Source of the DNA: JAGQLF01 sp964437465
GTDB lineage: Bacteria; Patescibacteriota; Dojkabacteria; J137
NCBI GenBank assembly: GCA_964437465.1
Contig: CAYTGI010000017.1
Coordinates: 1-23,748, forward strand
Direction: 5' to 3'
DNA: 23,748 nt
In this document: positions 15,844 to 22,870 of the stretch, one piece after another
Layout of the letters: every line of letters begins with the position of its first letter
Numbering within the stretch: position 1 is the stretch's first letter
The notes under the pieces: generated by a model
The model's input: only the letters and a program-made list of their open reading frames with translations
The model's database searches: none
Told to the model about the DNA's origin: nothing
Position numbers and translations under genes: made by a program

Positions 15844-17257
15844 CTATCACCTCAAAAAGATTAGGGAAATATCCTTGCTCCCCTATAGGTGTTTTTCCAA
15901 TGAATAAAACTTTTTGACCTGATTCTACTATTCCATGCTCTTTAGCCATATTCATAATCATTTCTACAGCATTATCTCGGTTATAGTCTCCTGAACCGTG
16001 TTCAATCCCATCAAAGACATGTGCAGTTACAATATTTTTAGTTAATAAAGCAGTTCTTTTATAGAAGTCACTACTTGTAAACAGGTGGATTGGCTGGCTA
16101 ATCATATGTCTTGAAAGAAGTCTTGCAGTTGTTCCAGTTTTAGATACAACAACAACTGAATCTATCTCATCCTCCATTTCTATACAAACATCAGCAGCCG
16201 CTTTCGTTAAAGCGTCAGCAGTTGTTGAACCATGCGCTCTAGAATCTATCACATAAGGGCAATAAGCATCTTCAGCAATTATTGAAGTACTAGCTAAAAA
16301 TTTAACTGCTTCTACTGGATAACTTCCAGCAGAACTTTCCCCAGAAAGCATTACTGCATCTGATCCTAGCAAAACTGCAGTAGCTACATCTGAAGCTTCA
16401 GCTCTAGTTGGTCTAGGATTATCGTTCATAGATTCAAGCATTTGTGTTGCAGTTATTACTGGTTTTCCCGCCTCATTACATCTTTCAGTTAAAAATCTCT
16501 GAACATGAGGTACTGATTCCAATCCAAGCTCTACTCCAAGCCCTCCTCTAGCAATCATTACCCCATCTACAATCTCCAAAATCTCCTCAATATTCTCTAC
16601 TCCCTCTTGATCTTCAATTTTAGCAATAATTTTCATTTTCCCTTCACCTCCATTCTCATCTATAAAATCTTTAATCGTTTGTGCAGCCTCAGCAGAATTA
16701 ATGAAAGATGGTGATACAAAATCCCAACCAGTATTAATTGCATGTTTTAGATTCTCTTGGTCTTTTAGAGTCAAGACCTCTGATGAATATTCTGCTCCTG
16801 GAAGATTTAAAGCTTTTCCAGGTTTTAGTGTTTCTCCGTAAACAACTTTACAATGCATTTTATCTCCCTCAACTCTATCTAACACCAACTCTACATCTCC
16901 ATCACCTATAACTATTCTTTGTCCTGGTTCTAGGTAAGTATATACATTTTCATAATTCGATGGGTAAATCTCATCTTGCTCGGTATTTCCGATAACTATT
17001 TCATCACCAGGCTTAATCTGTTTTGGATCTCCAAATTTATTCATTCTAATCTCAGGTCCTTTTACATCAACCATTAAAGAGACATCATCTGAAACATCTC
17101 TAACTAGTTTCTTTACCTTATCTAACTCGTCAGGATTTGCAAATGCACCATTTACCCTTGCACAATTCATACCCGATTCAATCATCTGTCTCATAACTTC
17201 TGGATCCCAAGAAGATGGTCCAATAGTACATACAATTTTTGTTTTCTTACCTGCCAT
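15833..17257 (-). CDS. pyk: Pyruvate kinase (with atypical active-site residues)
   Basis: Pyruvate kinase transfers phosphate from PEP to ADP. The fold is covered in full: KTKIVCTIGPSSWD, VDVKGPEIR (64-71), the beta-barrel B domain, IIAKIEDQEGVENI with K213 and E215, and ITATQMLESM with T269. PRPTRAEASDVATAVLLGSDAVMLSGESSAG and the C-terminal regulatory-type domain (VVVVSKTGTTARLL) follow. Two normally fixed sites differ. The ARxNFSHG segment is ARVNGAFAN (33-41), so the Ser and His are missing. The metal Asp of ARGDLG is Gly (ARGGLG, G239); I re-read the DNA there and it encodes GGA GGG. It may still work with a shifted metal site, or have another role. At 474 residues, length is normal. It has a promoter-like element upstream and is followed by the overlapping metallopeptidase-like gene. 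Confidence 0.88.
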   Translation of the reverse strand: MAGKKTKIVCTIGPSSWDPEVMRQMIESGMNCARVNGAFANPDELDKVKKLVRDVSDDVSLMVDVKGPEIRMNKFGDPKQIKPGDEIVIGNTEQDEIYPSNYENVYTYLEPGQRIVIGDGDVELVLDRVEGDKMHCKVVYGETLKPGKALNLPGAEYSSEVLTLKDQENLKHAINTGWDFVSPSFINSAEAAQTIKDFIDENGGEGKMKIIAKIEDQEGVENIEEILEIVDGVMIARGGLGVELGLESVPHVQRFLTERCNEAGKPVITATQMLESMNDNPRPTRAEASDVATAVLLGSDAVMLSGESSAGSYPVEAVKFLASTSIIAEDAYCPYVIDSRAHGSTTADALTKAAADVCIEMEDEIDSVVVVSKTGTTARLLSRHMISQPIHLFTSSDFYKRTALLTKNIVTAHVFDGIEHGSGDYNRDNAVEMIMNMAKEHGIVESGQKVLFIGKTPIGEQGYFPNLFEVIDVE

Positions 17258-17290
17258 GTGAAAAATTTAATAAGTTAATTTACCCAATCC

Positions 17291-17319
17291 ATAATATCAC
17301 TTAAGTAGTAATGTATGAA
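17291..17319 (-). promoter_or_regulatory. Possible pyruvate kinase promoter
   Basis: On the minus strand, TTCATA (17319-17314) and TATTAT (17296-17291) are 17 nt apart, about 33 nt before the ATG. The match is moderate. Confidence 0.35.
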
Positions 17320-17398
17320 TGTTCTATTTATATTTTTTCTTCATAACTTTTTTGAAAGAATAAAAATTGGTTTTCTAATTTTTCTATAAAAAAGGTAC

Positions 17399-17430
17399 TA
17401 AACAAATTTAGAGTTGCATTGTATAATGCA
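17399..17430 (+). promoter_or_regulatory. Probable ATP synthase operon promoter with palindrome at the -10
   Basis: TAAACA (17399-17404) and a perfect TATAAT (17422-17427) have a 17-nt spacer. The -10 sits inside an inverted repeat with TGCATT (17415-17420) and AATGCA (17425-17430) arms, a possible operator. Transcription would start near 17434, 24 nt before the GTG chosen for atpI. No other good promoter lies inside the operon. Confidence 0.5.
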
Positions 17431-17457
17431 CTCGCAAAGCGAATTAGTTTTCCATTT

Positions 17458-17739
17458 GTGAAGGATAAAAAAGAAAATAAAAAGAATGAAGAATTGATGG
17501 ATAGGCTTTCTAGGAAAACAGTTATCATTGTAATAACTTTTCTTTTGGTATTCGGTATCCCTGCTGTTTTAGCTGCATTAATTGGTAACACAATAGATGA
17601 AAGATTAGGTATCAAACCTTTTGGCTCACTTGCGCTTTTAGCTGTCTCGTACGTTATTGGGTGGAGCTTTGCTATAAAAACTTATAAAGATTTCCGAAAA
17701 GAAGCAAAAGTAGATATTAAAAAAGATAAAGATGAATAA
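17458..17739 (+). CDS. atpI: AtpZ/AtpI-family ATP synthase assembly protein
   Basis: This small two-TM protein at the head of atp operons helps assemble the c-ring or carries ions in related families. The ATPase-gene1 pattern is clear: a TM with VFGIPAVLAALIGNTIDERLGIKP, then a second TM with a Gly (YVIGWSFAIKTYKDFRK) and a Lys-rich tail. The frame can extend to a TTG at 17419, but that codon overlaps the -10 box. I therefore prefer GTG at 17458 (93 residues); ATG at 17497 is also possible. Its stop lies 8 nt inside atpB (GATGAATAA), so translation of the two is coupled. Confidence 0.8.
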   Translation: MKDKKENKKNEELMDRLSRKTVIIVITFLLVFGIPAVLAALIGNTIDERLGIKPFGSLALLAVSYVIGWSFAIKTYKDFRKEAKVDIKKDKDE

Positions 17740-18547
17740 TATTTTTAGTGTTGATTCAGGGTTACCAAGTGTTCCACCAGATATTCTTTTTTATATCGGT
17801 AACTTTCCAATTTCAAACTCATTACTTGCTGGATTTTTAATGACATTACTTATTGCAATATTTCTAGTCTTTGTTGTTATAAATACAAAAGAAGGAGGAA
17901 CTCCCTCAAAATTCCAAATATTAATGGAAACTATTTACTCAACCTTTCTAGATTTTACTGAGAAAATAGTTGGCAATAAAACAGTCGCAAAAACTATCCT
18001 ACCAATAATTGGAGCATTATTTATTTATATTGGAATATCTAATGTTTTAACAATAGTTCCAGGGATAGATTCTCTAACCTATAATCTAAATGGCCAGACT
18101 GTTCCTTTGTTTAGAACACATACTAGTGATATTAATACAACATTTGGAATTGCGGCAGCGATGATTATTTGGACTCAGATTTATAGTATTCAAAAGACTA
18201 GTTTGTTAGCTCATATAAATAAGTACTTTAAAGTTTGGGGAATTATTCAAGGATTTAAAAAAGGGGGTGGAAATGGATTCATTGCTATTATTGAGTTTTT
18301 TGTTGGTTTACTAGACGTAATTTCTGAATTTGCGAAATCAATATCGCTATCATTGCGATTATTTGGGAACATGTTTGCAGGATTAATGTTAAGTGGTATT
18401 ATCTTGGGGGCATTAGCCATCCTAGCACCTATACCATTAATACTATTTAGTTTATTTTCTGGAGTTCTTCAGGCTTTAGTCTTTGGAGCGTTAACGGCAT
18501 CTTACTTTAGTACTGCTGTTGAAGAAAATAACGAAGATAAATTTTAA
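17732..18547 (+). CDS. atpB: ATP synthase Fo subunit a
   Basis: Subunit a forms the two ion half-channels against the c-ring. The 271-residue protein has about five to six membrane helices. The essential Arg is R209 in SLSLRLFGNMFAG, followed by the hydrophobic hairpin ending ALVFGALTASYFS. An unusual loop at about 165-182 carries a Gly-rich GFKKGGGNGF. The ATG at 17732 overlaps the end of atpI by 8 nt. Since the c subunit here carries Na+-type residues, subunit a should be examined for matching polar residues. Confidence 0.95.
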   Translation: MNNIFSVDSGLPSVPPDILFYIGNFPISNSLLAGFLMTLLIAIFLVFVVINTKEGGTPSKFQILMETIYSTFLDFTEKIVGNKTVAKTILPIIGALFIYIGISNVLTIVPGIDSLTYNLNGQTVPLFRTHTSDINTTFGIAAAMIIWTQIYSIQKTSLLAHINKYFKVWGIIQGFKKGGGNGFIAIIEFFVGLLDVISEFAKSISLSLRLFGNMFAGLMLSGIILGALAILAPIPLILFSLFSGVLQALVFGALTASYFSTAVEENNEDKF

Positions 18548-18564
18548 TTATTATTTTTTTATAA

Positions 18565-18780
18565 ATGGACGCAGAAGCAGCAACAGCAATAGCAAAAGGA
18601 TTGATGATTTTATCAATGCTTGGACCAGCACTCGGAGAAGCTTTAGTTATCTCTAGTGCTTTTAATGCTATTGGACGAAATCCTAAACTAGAAGAAACAA
18701 TCTTCAGTAAGGTAATTATTGCTGTGGCTCTAGTTGAGTCAACAGCTATTTATGCATTCGTTGCATTCTTCTTAGCTTAA
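18565..18780 (+). CDS. atpE: ATP synthase Fo subunit c (two-carboxylate, Na+-type pattern)
   Basis: A 71-residue hairpin of two membrane helices joined by the polar loop GRNPK. The ion-carrying Glu is E58 in VALVESTAIY, with S59, T60 and Y63 in the positions that coordinate Na+ in Ilyobacter-type rings (E65, S66, T67, Y70). The helix-1 residue aligned without gaps to Gln32 of Ilyobacter is E25 (GPALGEAL), giving two carboxylates 33 residues apart. That is the arrangement described for Fusobacterium nucleatum (E32/E65). There is no signal sequence. It starts 17 nt after atpB and ends 28 nt before atpF. Confidence 0.95.
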   Translation: MDAEAATAIAKGLMILSMLGPALGEALVISSAFNAIGRNPKLEETIFSKVIIAVALVESTAIYAFVAFFLA

Positions 18781-18808
18781 GAAGTAAAGTAGTTATTATT
18801 TTAGATTA

Positions 18809-19306
18809 ATGGATCAAGTAGTTGAGAATTTAGGAATTGATTTACGATTGATGCTTTTTAGTACAATCAATTTTCTTGCGGTTCTTGTTTTACTAAATAA
18901 ATTTTTGTTTGGAAGAATTAGAAAGTTTTTAGAATCGAGACAAGAAGAGATAGAAGAAAGTATTAAGAATGCAAAAGAAATAGAAGAAGCGTTAGCAAAA
19001 GCTAATGAAGAAAGGGATGAGATCATCCGAAAAGCAAGTTCAAAAGCGAATAAAATAGTCTCAGACGCTACAGATCAAGCTGGTTTGATTGTTTCTGAAG
19101 CTAAGGATAAAGCTCAGTCTGAAGCTGATGAGATTGAAGCTAAAGCAAAGAGGAAAATTGAGCTTGAAAGGAATGAGATGATTAGCGAGTTAAAACAAAG
19201 AACTGCTGACCTTGCTATTATTGCAACTGAAAAGATTTTAGATAAAGAATTGGATGAAGAAACTGATAAGAAACTTATCGAAAAATATCTAGATAAATTA
19301 GACTAA
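18809..19306 (+). CDS. atpF: ATP synthase Fo subunit b
   Basis: A peripheral-stalk subunit of 165 residues. One membrane helix (about 11-33, with LMLFSTINFLAVLVLLNKFLF) is followed by a long charged coiled coil that is very rich in Ala, Glu and Lys (37-150). It ends with the typical ADLAIIATEKILDKEL segment that meets the delta subunit. There is no fused delta domain, so the part missing from AtpH is not carried here. It ends one base before the atpH start (TAAAATG). Confidence 0.95.
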   Translation: MDQVVENLGIDLRLMLFSTINFLAVLVLLNKFLFGRIRKFLESRQEEIEESIKNAKEIEEALAKANEERDEIIRKASSKANKIVSDATDQAGLIVSEAKDKAQSEADEIEAKAKRKIELERNEMISELKQRTADLAIIATEKILDKELDEETDKKLIEKYLDKLD

Positions 19307-19307
19307 A

Positions 19308-19550
19308 ATGAAAAAGATTGGAAAAATTGGCTCAGAAAAAATAGTAGAAGTTCGTACAGCTCATGAACTAGAAGATAAAAATATCCTTAAACGAATTGAG
19401 AAAAGACTCGGTCAAGAATCTGAGGTTAGATTAATTGTAGATGAAGAAATGAAAGGCGGGATTTATATAAAAGACCTTTACCAGAATAAACAACTAGATG
19501 GTTCCGTTGGAAGACAACTTGAACTTCTTAGAGAGGAAATTATTAAATAA
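19308..19550 (+). CDS. atpH: ATP synthase F1 delta subunit, C-terminal domain only
   Basis: The protein has only 80 residues, against about 175-185 for a normal delta/OSCP. What is present matches the C-terminal domain: VEVRTAHELEDKNILKRIEKRL, then VRLIVDEEMKGGIYI (the vD..liGGi.v strand) and LDGSVGRQLELLREEI. The N-terminal six-helix bundle that holds the alpha subunits' N-termini is missing. No stop or frameshift in the preceding DNA could restore it, because atpF ends just one base upstream and is itself complete. The gene looks intact, so this appears to be a genuinely minimal delta rather than a damaged one. Confidence 0.85.
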   Translation: MKKIGKIGSEKIVEVRTAHELEDKNILKRIEKRLGQESEVRLIVDEEMKGGIYIKDLYQNKQLDGSVGRQLELLREEIIK

Positions 19551-19568
19551 GTTTTAAAAATCATAATT

Positions 19569-21071
19569 ATGGCTGATGTAAAAGAAGATGCAAAAAAAAT
19601 TACAGAAGAAATTGAAAAAGAAATTAAGTCTGTAAATACTGAGATAGACGTTGAAGAAGTTGGGACAGTACTAGAGGTAAAAGATGGAATTGCCAAACTT
19701 AAAGGTCTTGATAAGTGTCAGTCACAAGAGATGCTTGAATTTTCTCACGGAATAAAAGGTCTTGCGCTAAATCTTGAAGAAGATACAGTAGGAGCAATCA
19801 TCTTGGGAGATTTCACAAAAATTAAAGCTGGCGATACAGTTCATAGAACTGGCCAAATTATGTCTATTCCAGTGGGGGAAGAAATGATTGGACGAGTAAT
19901 TAACGCAATCGGAGAAGAAATTGATGGTGAAGGAGACATTAAAACTTCAGAGGAAAGACAGATCGAAAAAATAGCTCCTGGAGTTATGACTAGAGAGCCA
20001 GTAAAGAAACCACTTCAAACTGGAATTAAAGCAATTGATGCATTGATTCCAATTGGAAGAGGTCAAAGAGAATTAATTATTGGTGATAGACAAACTGGAA
20101 AAACAGCTATTGCTGTAGATACAATTCTTAACCAAGCAGATCAAAATATCAAGTGTATTTATGTTGCTGTTGGTCAAAAGGAATCTAAAGTTGCAAGACT
20201 TGTAAACATTCTTAGAGAAGCAGGTGCGATGAAGTACACTACAGTAGTTTCAGCTAGCGCTTCGGATCCAGCGCCAATGCTTTACCTTGCACCATATGCT
20301 GGAGTAACTCTAGCAGAATATTTTGCTGAAAAAGGTGAAGATGTTCTAATTATTTACGATGATCTTTCTAAACAAGCTGCTGCTTATAGAGAAATGTCTT
20401 TACTTTTAAGAAGACCACCAGGACGAGAAGCTTATCCAGGAGACGTGTTCTATCTACACTCAAGATTACTCGAACGAGCATGTAACTTGAATGATAAGTA
20501 TGGAGGAGGCTCAATTACAGCTCTACCTATTATCGAAACACAAGCTGGAGATATTTCAGCATATGTTCCAACAAATGTAATTTCTATTACTGATGGACAG
20601 ATTTTCTTAGAATCAAATCTTTTCTACAAAGGTCAAAGACCTGCTGTAAATGTTGGACTGTCAGTTTCTAGAGTTGGAAGCTCGGCTCAAATTAAACCAA
20701 TGAAAAAAGTTGCTGGAAAGATGAAACTTGAACATGCGCAATTTAGAGAACTAGAAGCATTTGCTCAATTTAGTAGTGATTTAGATCCAGAAACGAAGAA
20801 AAGAATTGATAGAGGAAGAAGAGTCAATGAAATTTTAAAACAAAATCAATACAAACCGTTGAAAGTTGCTGAACAAGTTGTTTCAATATATGCACTTAAT
20901 GCAGGATTTTTTGATGATGTAGAAATAGAAGATGTTTCAAGAATTGAAGGTGAGTTAATAGATTTCATGAATAATCTTCATAAGAAGACTCTAGAAAAAT
21001 TAGCAGATGGAGATTGGGAAGACGAGACAATTAAAGAATTAGATGAAGCAATTAATGCATTTGAGAAATAG
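19569..21071 (+). CDS. atpA: ATP synthase F1 subunit alpha
   Basis: The regulatory nucleotide-binding subunit has 500 residues. The Walker A is GDRQTGKT (172-179), with YDDLSKQAAAYREM, PGREAYPGDVFYLHSRLLERA and PIIETQAGDISAYVPTNVISITDGQIFLE downstream. The Arg finger lies in VGLSVSRVGSSAQ. The N-terminal 30 residues are a highly charged helix (KEDAKKITEEIEKEIKSV) unlike the usual sequence. This is notable since its normal partner, the delta N-terminal domain, is absent. The stop codon TAG is the first base triplet of a heptamer array leading into the inserted IVP cassette. Confidence 0.97.
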   Translation: MADVKEDAKKITEEIEKEIKSVNTEIDVEEVGTVLEVKDGIAKLKGLDKCQSQEMLEFSHGIKGLALNLEEDTVGAIILGDFTKIKAGDTVHRTGQIMSIPVGEEMIGRVINAIGEEIDGEGDIKTSEERQIEKIAPGVMTREPVKKPLQTGIKAIDALIPIGRGQRELIIGDRQTGKTAIAVDTILNQADQNIKCIYVAVGQKESKVARLVNILREAGAMKYTTVVSASASDPAPMLYLAPYAGVTLAEYFAEKGEDVLIIYDDLSKQAAAYREMSLLLRRPPGREAYPGDVFYLHSRLLERACNLNDKYGGGSITALPIIETQAGDISAYVPTNVISITDGQIFLESNLFYKGQRPAVNVGLSVSRVGSSAQIKPMKKVAGKMKLEHAQFRELEAFAQFSSDLDPETKKRIDRGRRVNEILKQNQYKPLKVAEQVVSIYALNAGFFDDVEIEDVSRIEGELIDFMNNLHKKTLEKLADGDWEDETIKELDEAINAFEK

Positions 21072-21103
21072 CTATGAGCAATTAGCTCTTAGCTTTTAGA
21101 AAT
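21069..21103. repeat. Left heptamer array of the IVP cassette
   Basis: Five 7-nt units run from the atpA stop codon onwards, with consensus TAGCTNT. Bases 21080-21099 are an imperfect inverted copy (17 of 20) of 21484-21503 on the other side of the cassette. Confidence 0.7.
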
Positions 21104-21104
21104 T

Positions 21105-21130
21105 CCCACAATAAATTATTTATTAGTGGG
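21105..21130 (+). repeat. Hairpin before the IVP pseudogene
   Basis: CCCAC at 21105-21109 pairs with GTGGG at 21126-21130; inside, AATAAAT and ATTTATT pair around a single T with one bulged A. The ATG of the pseudogene follows 5 nt later, so the hairpin could hide the ribosome site. Confidence 0.55.
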
Positions 21131-21135
21131 TATAA

Positions 21136-21501
21136 ATGCAAGATTACAGGAAAATAAAGACTTGGAAAAAAGCGCATATTTTTACATTAAAAATTTACAG
21201 AATTAGTTCGAACTTTCCTAAGGACGAAAAGTTTGGAATTGTTTCGTAGATAAGAAGATCATCTAGCTCTATTTGTGCAAACATAGTTGAAGGAGCAAAT
21301 AGACGAAGTAATAAAGAATTTATCTCATTCTTAACAATATCATTTAGTTCAGCGTCGGAGGTAAGATACTTTTTGGAACTATCAAAGGATCTAAAATATA
21401 TTGAAGAATCTTTATGGAAAGAACTTGATAATTCTGTAAACGAAATACAGAAAATGATTAGTGGTTTAATTAATAAAATAAAACTAACAACTAATAGCTA
21501 A
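21136..21501 (+). pseudogene. Four helix bundle protein (23S rRNA IVS-encoded / S23 family), nonsense mutated
   Basis: Translation from the ATG at 21136 gives 121 codons of a typical member: YRKIKTWKKAHIFTLKIYRI, FPKDEKFGIVS, IRRSSSSICANIVEGANRRS, KEFISFLTISFSSASEVRYF and LELSKDLKYI. The only defect is an in-frame TAG at 21247-21249 (codon 38), exactly where family members usually have Gln in 'SQIRR'. A single C-to-T change would explain it. There are no frameshifts and the remainder is well conserved, so the loss is recent, or the TAG is an assembly error or read through. Its function in other genomes is unknown. It lies between atpA and atpG on the same strand within an inverted-repeat cassette. 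Confidence 0.85.
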
Positions 21502-21517
21502 TTACTAAAAACTAATG
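21483..21517. repeat. Right heptamer array, running into the atpG start codon
   Basis: Five 7-nt units with consensus ACTAAWA. The last unit (21511-21517, ACTAATG) contains the ATG of atpG. It includes the stop codon of the pseudogene and the right inverted repeat of the cassette. Confidence 0.75.
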
Positions 21518-22265
21518 GCTATAAACACTAAAGAAATAAAAAAAAGAATTGGGTCTGTAAAGAACACTAAGAAGATCACCAAAGCAATGGAGATGATTGC
21601 TGCAGTAAAGATGAGAAAAGCCGTTCAAGCAGCTGTAAACACAAGAGACTACGCTACTCTAGCCCATAATATTCTTAGAAATCTAAGCGACAAGGAACTT
21701 AATCATGATTTATCAAGAAATATTCCAATAGAAGAATACGATATAAATTTTCAAAATAGATTTAAAGCTGATAAACCTATAGAAACAGGAAAACATCTCC
21801 TAATCTTAATTACATCAAATAGAGGTTTATGCGGAAGTTATAATGCAAAAGTGATGAAACAAGCATATGAATTTATTCAAGATAAGGAAGAAACATTCGA
21901 TGTCTTAGCAATCGGATCTAAAGCTGCACTTTTCGCAAAAAGAAACAATCTTGGTTTAGTCGGGCTTTATGATTCAATTAGTGATACTCCAACTTACGAA
22001 GAGTTATTACCTATCTCAAAAGAAATACAGAATCTTTTCACTGATGGGATTTACGATAATGTGACACTTTTCTTTACAAATTATATCTCTGGTCTAAAAC
22101 AAGAAGTTATTGAAAGACATTTACTTCCTATCTCAAAAGAGTCAGTTGGGAATGTAATTACGGAAATTGGTGATGAAAGAACAGCAAAAGAACACGATAC
22201 TACTAAATTTGATTCGATAGTTATCTCTGAATATGAATTTGAACCAGAAAGAGAGTTAGTGTTGA
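21515..22265 (+). CDS. atpG: ATP synthase F1 subunit gamma, N-terminal part (cut by N gap)
   Basis: The central rotor shaft of F1. The N-terminal helix has KKRIGSVKNTKKITKAMEMIAAVKMRKA, followed by HLLILITSNRGLCGSYNAKV, the family hallmark, and the Rossmann-like middle part (VLAIGSKAALFAKR). About 250 residues precede the gap; the last are ISEYEFEPERELVL. Residues about 57-92 form a somewhat enlarged acidic/basic insert before the first strand. The 10 Ns interrupt the gene just before its C-terminal helix. The frames match if the real gap is a multiple of three, so the gene is probably intact. Confidence 0.95.
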
Positions 22266-22275
22266 NNNNNNNNNN
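22266..22275. other. Assembly gap (10 N) inside atpG
   Basis: Family alignment suggests only a few residues are missing between ELVL and LPMLIDVLIYQAV. Ten is a placeholder. Confidence 0.95.
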
Positions 22276-22493
22276 ACTACCTACTTCCAATGTTAATCGA
22301 TGTTTTAATCTATCAAGCTGTTTTAGAATCTTCGGCAAGTGAACATTCAAGTAGAATGATCGCAATGAAGAATGCAACTGATTCAGCTAATGACATGATT
22401 GATGATTTAACTTTAACTTATAATAAAGGTAGGCAAGCGGCAATCACTCAAGAGATTAGTGAGATAGTTGGAGGAGCTGCAGGATTAGAGTAA
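22276..22493 (+). CDS. atpG: ATP synthase F1 subunit gamma, C-terminal part
   Basis: The readable frame begins at the gap and gives YLLPMLIDVLIYQAVLESSA, then the conserved SEHSSRMIAMKNATDSANDM and the final helix NKGRQAAITQEISEIVGGAAGLE. This is the C-terminal helix that enters the alpha3beta3 core. The ATG at 22290 is an internal Met, not a start. With the N-terminal part the subunit is about 325 residues, longer than the usual 285-295. Confidence 0.93.
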
Positions 22494-22522
22494 TTAACAA
22501 ATTAGTTTTTAATTTATTAAAA

Positions 22523-22870
22523 ATGGCGGATAATAGTGATGATTTAGAAATAGAGGTTGACTATCTTGGTTATGATGGAGATCCACAATTGCAATATAAT
22601 ATTTCAGAAGACGAAATGCCTCGAGATACATTTGACCGTTTACAAAGTGAGGCTGCTCAAAAAGGAGATCAAACTTTATGGGAAGATTCTAGAAAAACAT
22701 GGGCTGGTCACTGGACTTTTCAAAAATTCAATAATACAAATCCAAATTTTGATCCGGAAGCATTTGAATTGTTTTTTTTAGAACAGGTTGAACTTGGAAA
22801 TATAAATGATAATTTAAGAGAAATTCTTAAAGGAAAATATATTGAACTATTTGGACCTACTGAGTCTTAA
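22523..22870 (+). CDS. Unknown small acidic protein inside the atp operon
   Basis: The 115-residue protein is acidic at the N-terminus (DDLEIEVDYLGYDGDP), with W53, W60 and W63 in the middle (LWEDSRKTWAGHWTFQKF). A helical end reads FDPEAFELFFLEQVELG. There is no signal peptide, membrane helix or known motif. It lies between atpG and atpD, where most bacteria have nothing. It is in the same direction, 29 nt after atpG and 30 nt before atpD, so it is transcribed with F1 subunits. It is not an epsilon subunit: the beta-sandwich pattern is missing. A role in F1 assembly or regulation is a guess from position. Confidence 0.65.
   Translation: MADNSDDLEIEVDYLGYDGDPQLQYNISEDEMPRDTFDRLQSEAAQKGDQTLWEDSRKTWAGHWTFQKFNNTNPNFDPEAFELFFLEQVELGNINDNLREILKGKYIELFGPTES

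Larger units (their letters stand above)
21080..21503 (+). mobile_element. IVS/IVP-like cassette inserted between atpA and atpG
   Basis: The element is defined by imperfect 20-bp terminal inverted repeats, 21080-21099 and 21484-21503. The left end is AATTAGCTCTTAGCTTTTAG; the reverse complement of the right end differs at 3 positions. Inside are a hairpin with CCCAC/GTGGG ends (21105-21130) and a four-helix-bundle gene with one nonsense codon. 23S rRNA intervening sequences are known to encode S23/IVP four-helix-bundle proteins and to have complementary ends that are cut by RNase III. This copy sits in an mRNA spacer instead. The element nature is inference. Confidence 0.55.

Noticed and set aside
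17328..17615. Minus-strand ORF of 95 codons over the atpI region
   Set aside because: It is the complement of the atpI coding frame and promoter, and its sequence is Ser/Phe-rich without motif; atpI on the plus strand fits the AtpZ/AtpI family and the operon.
22290..22290. ATG at 22290 as the start of a separate small gene
   Set aside because: It is an internal Met of the AtpG C-terminal helix; conserved residues (YLLP) lie before it up to the gap.
22081..22377. Minus-strand ORF through the atpG gap
   Set aside because: It reads through the Ns and lies antisense to well-conserved gamma-subunit sequence.
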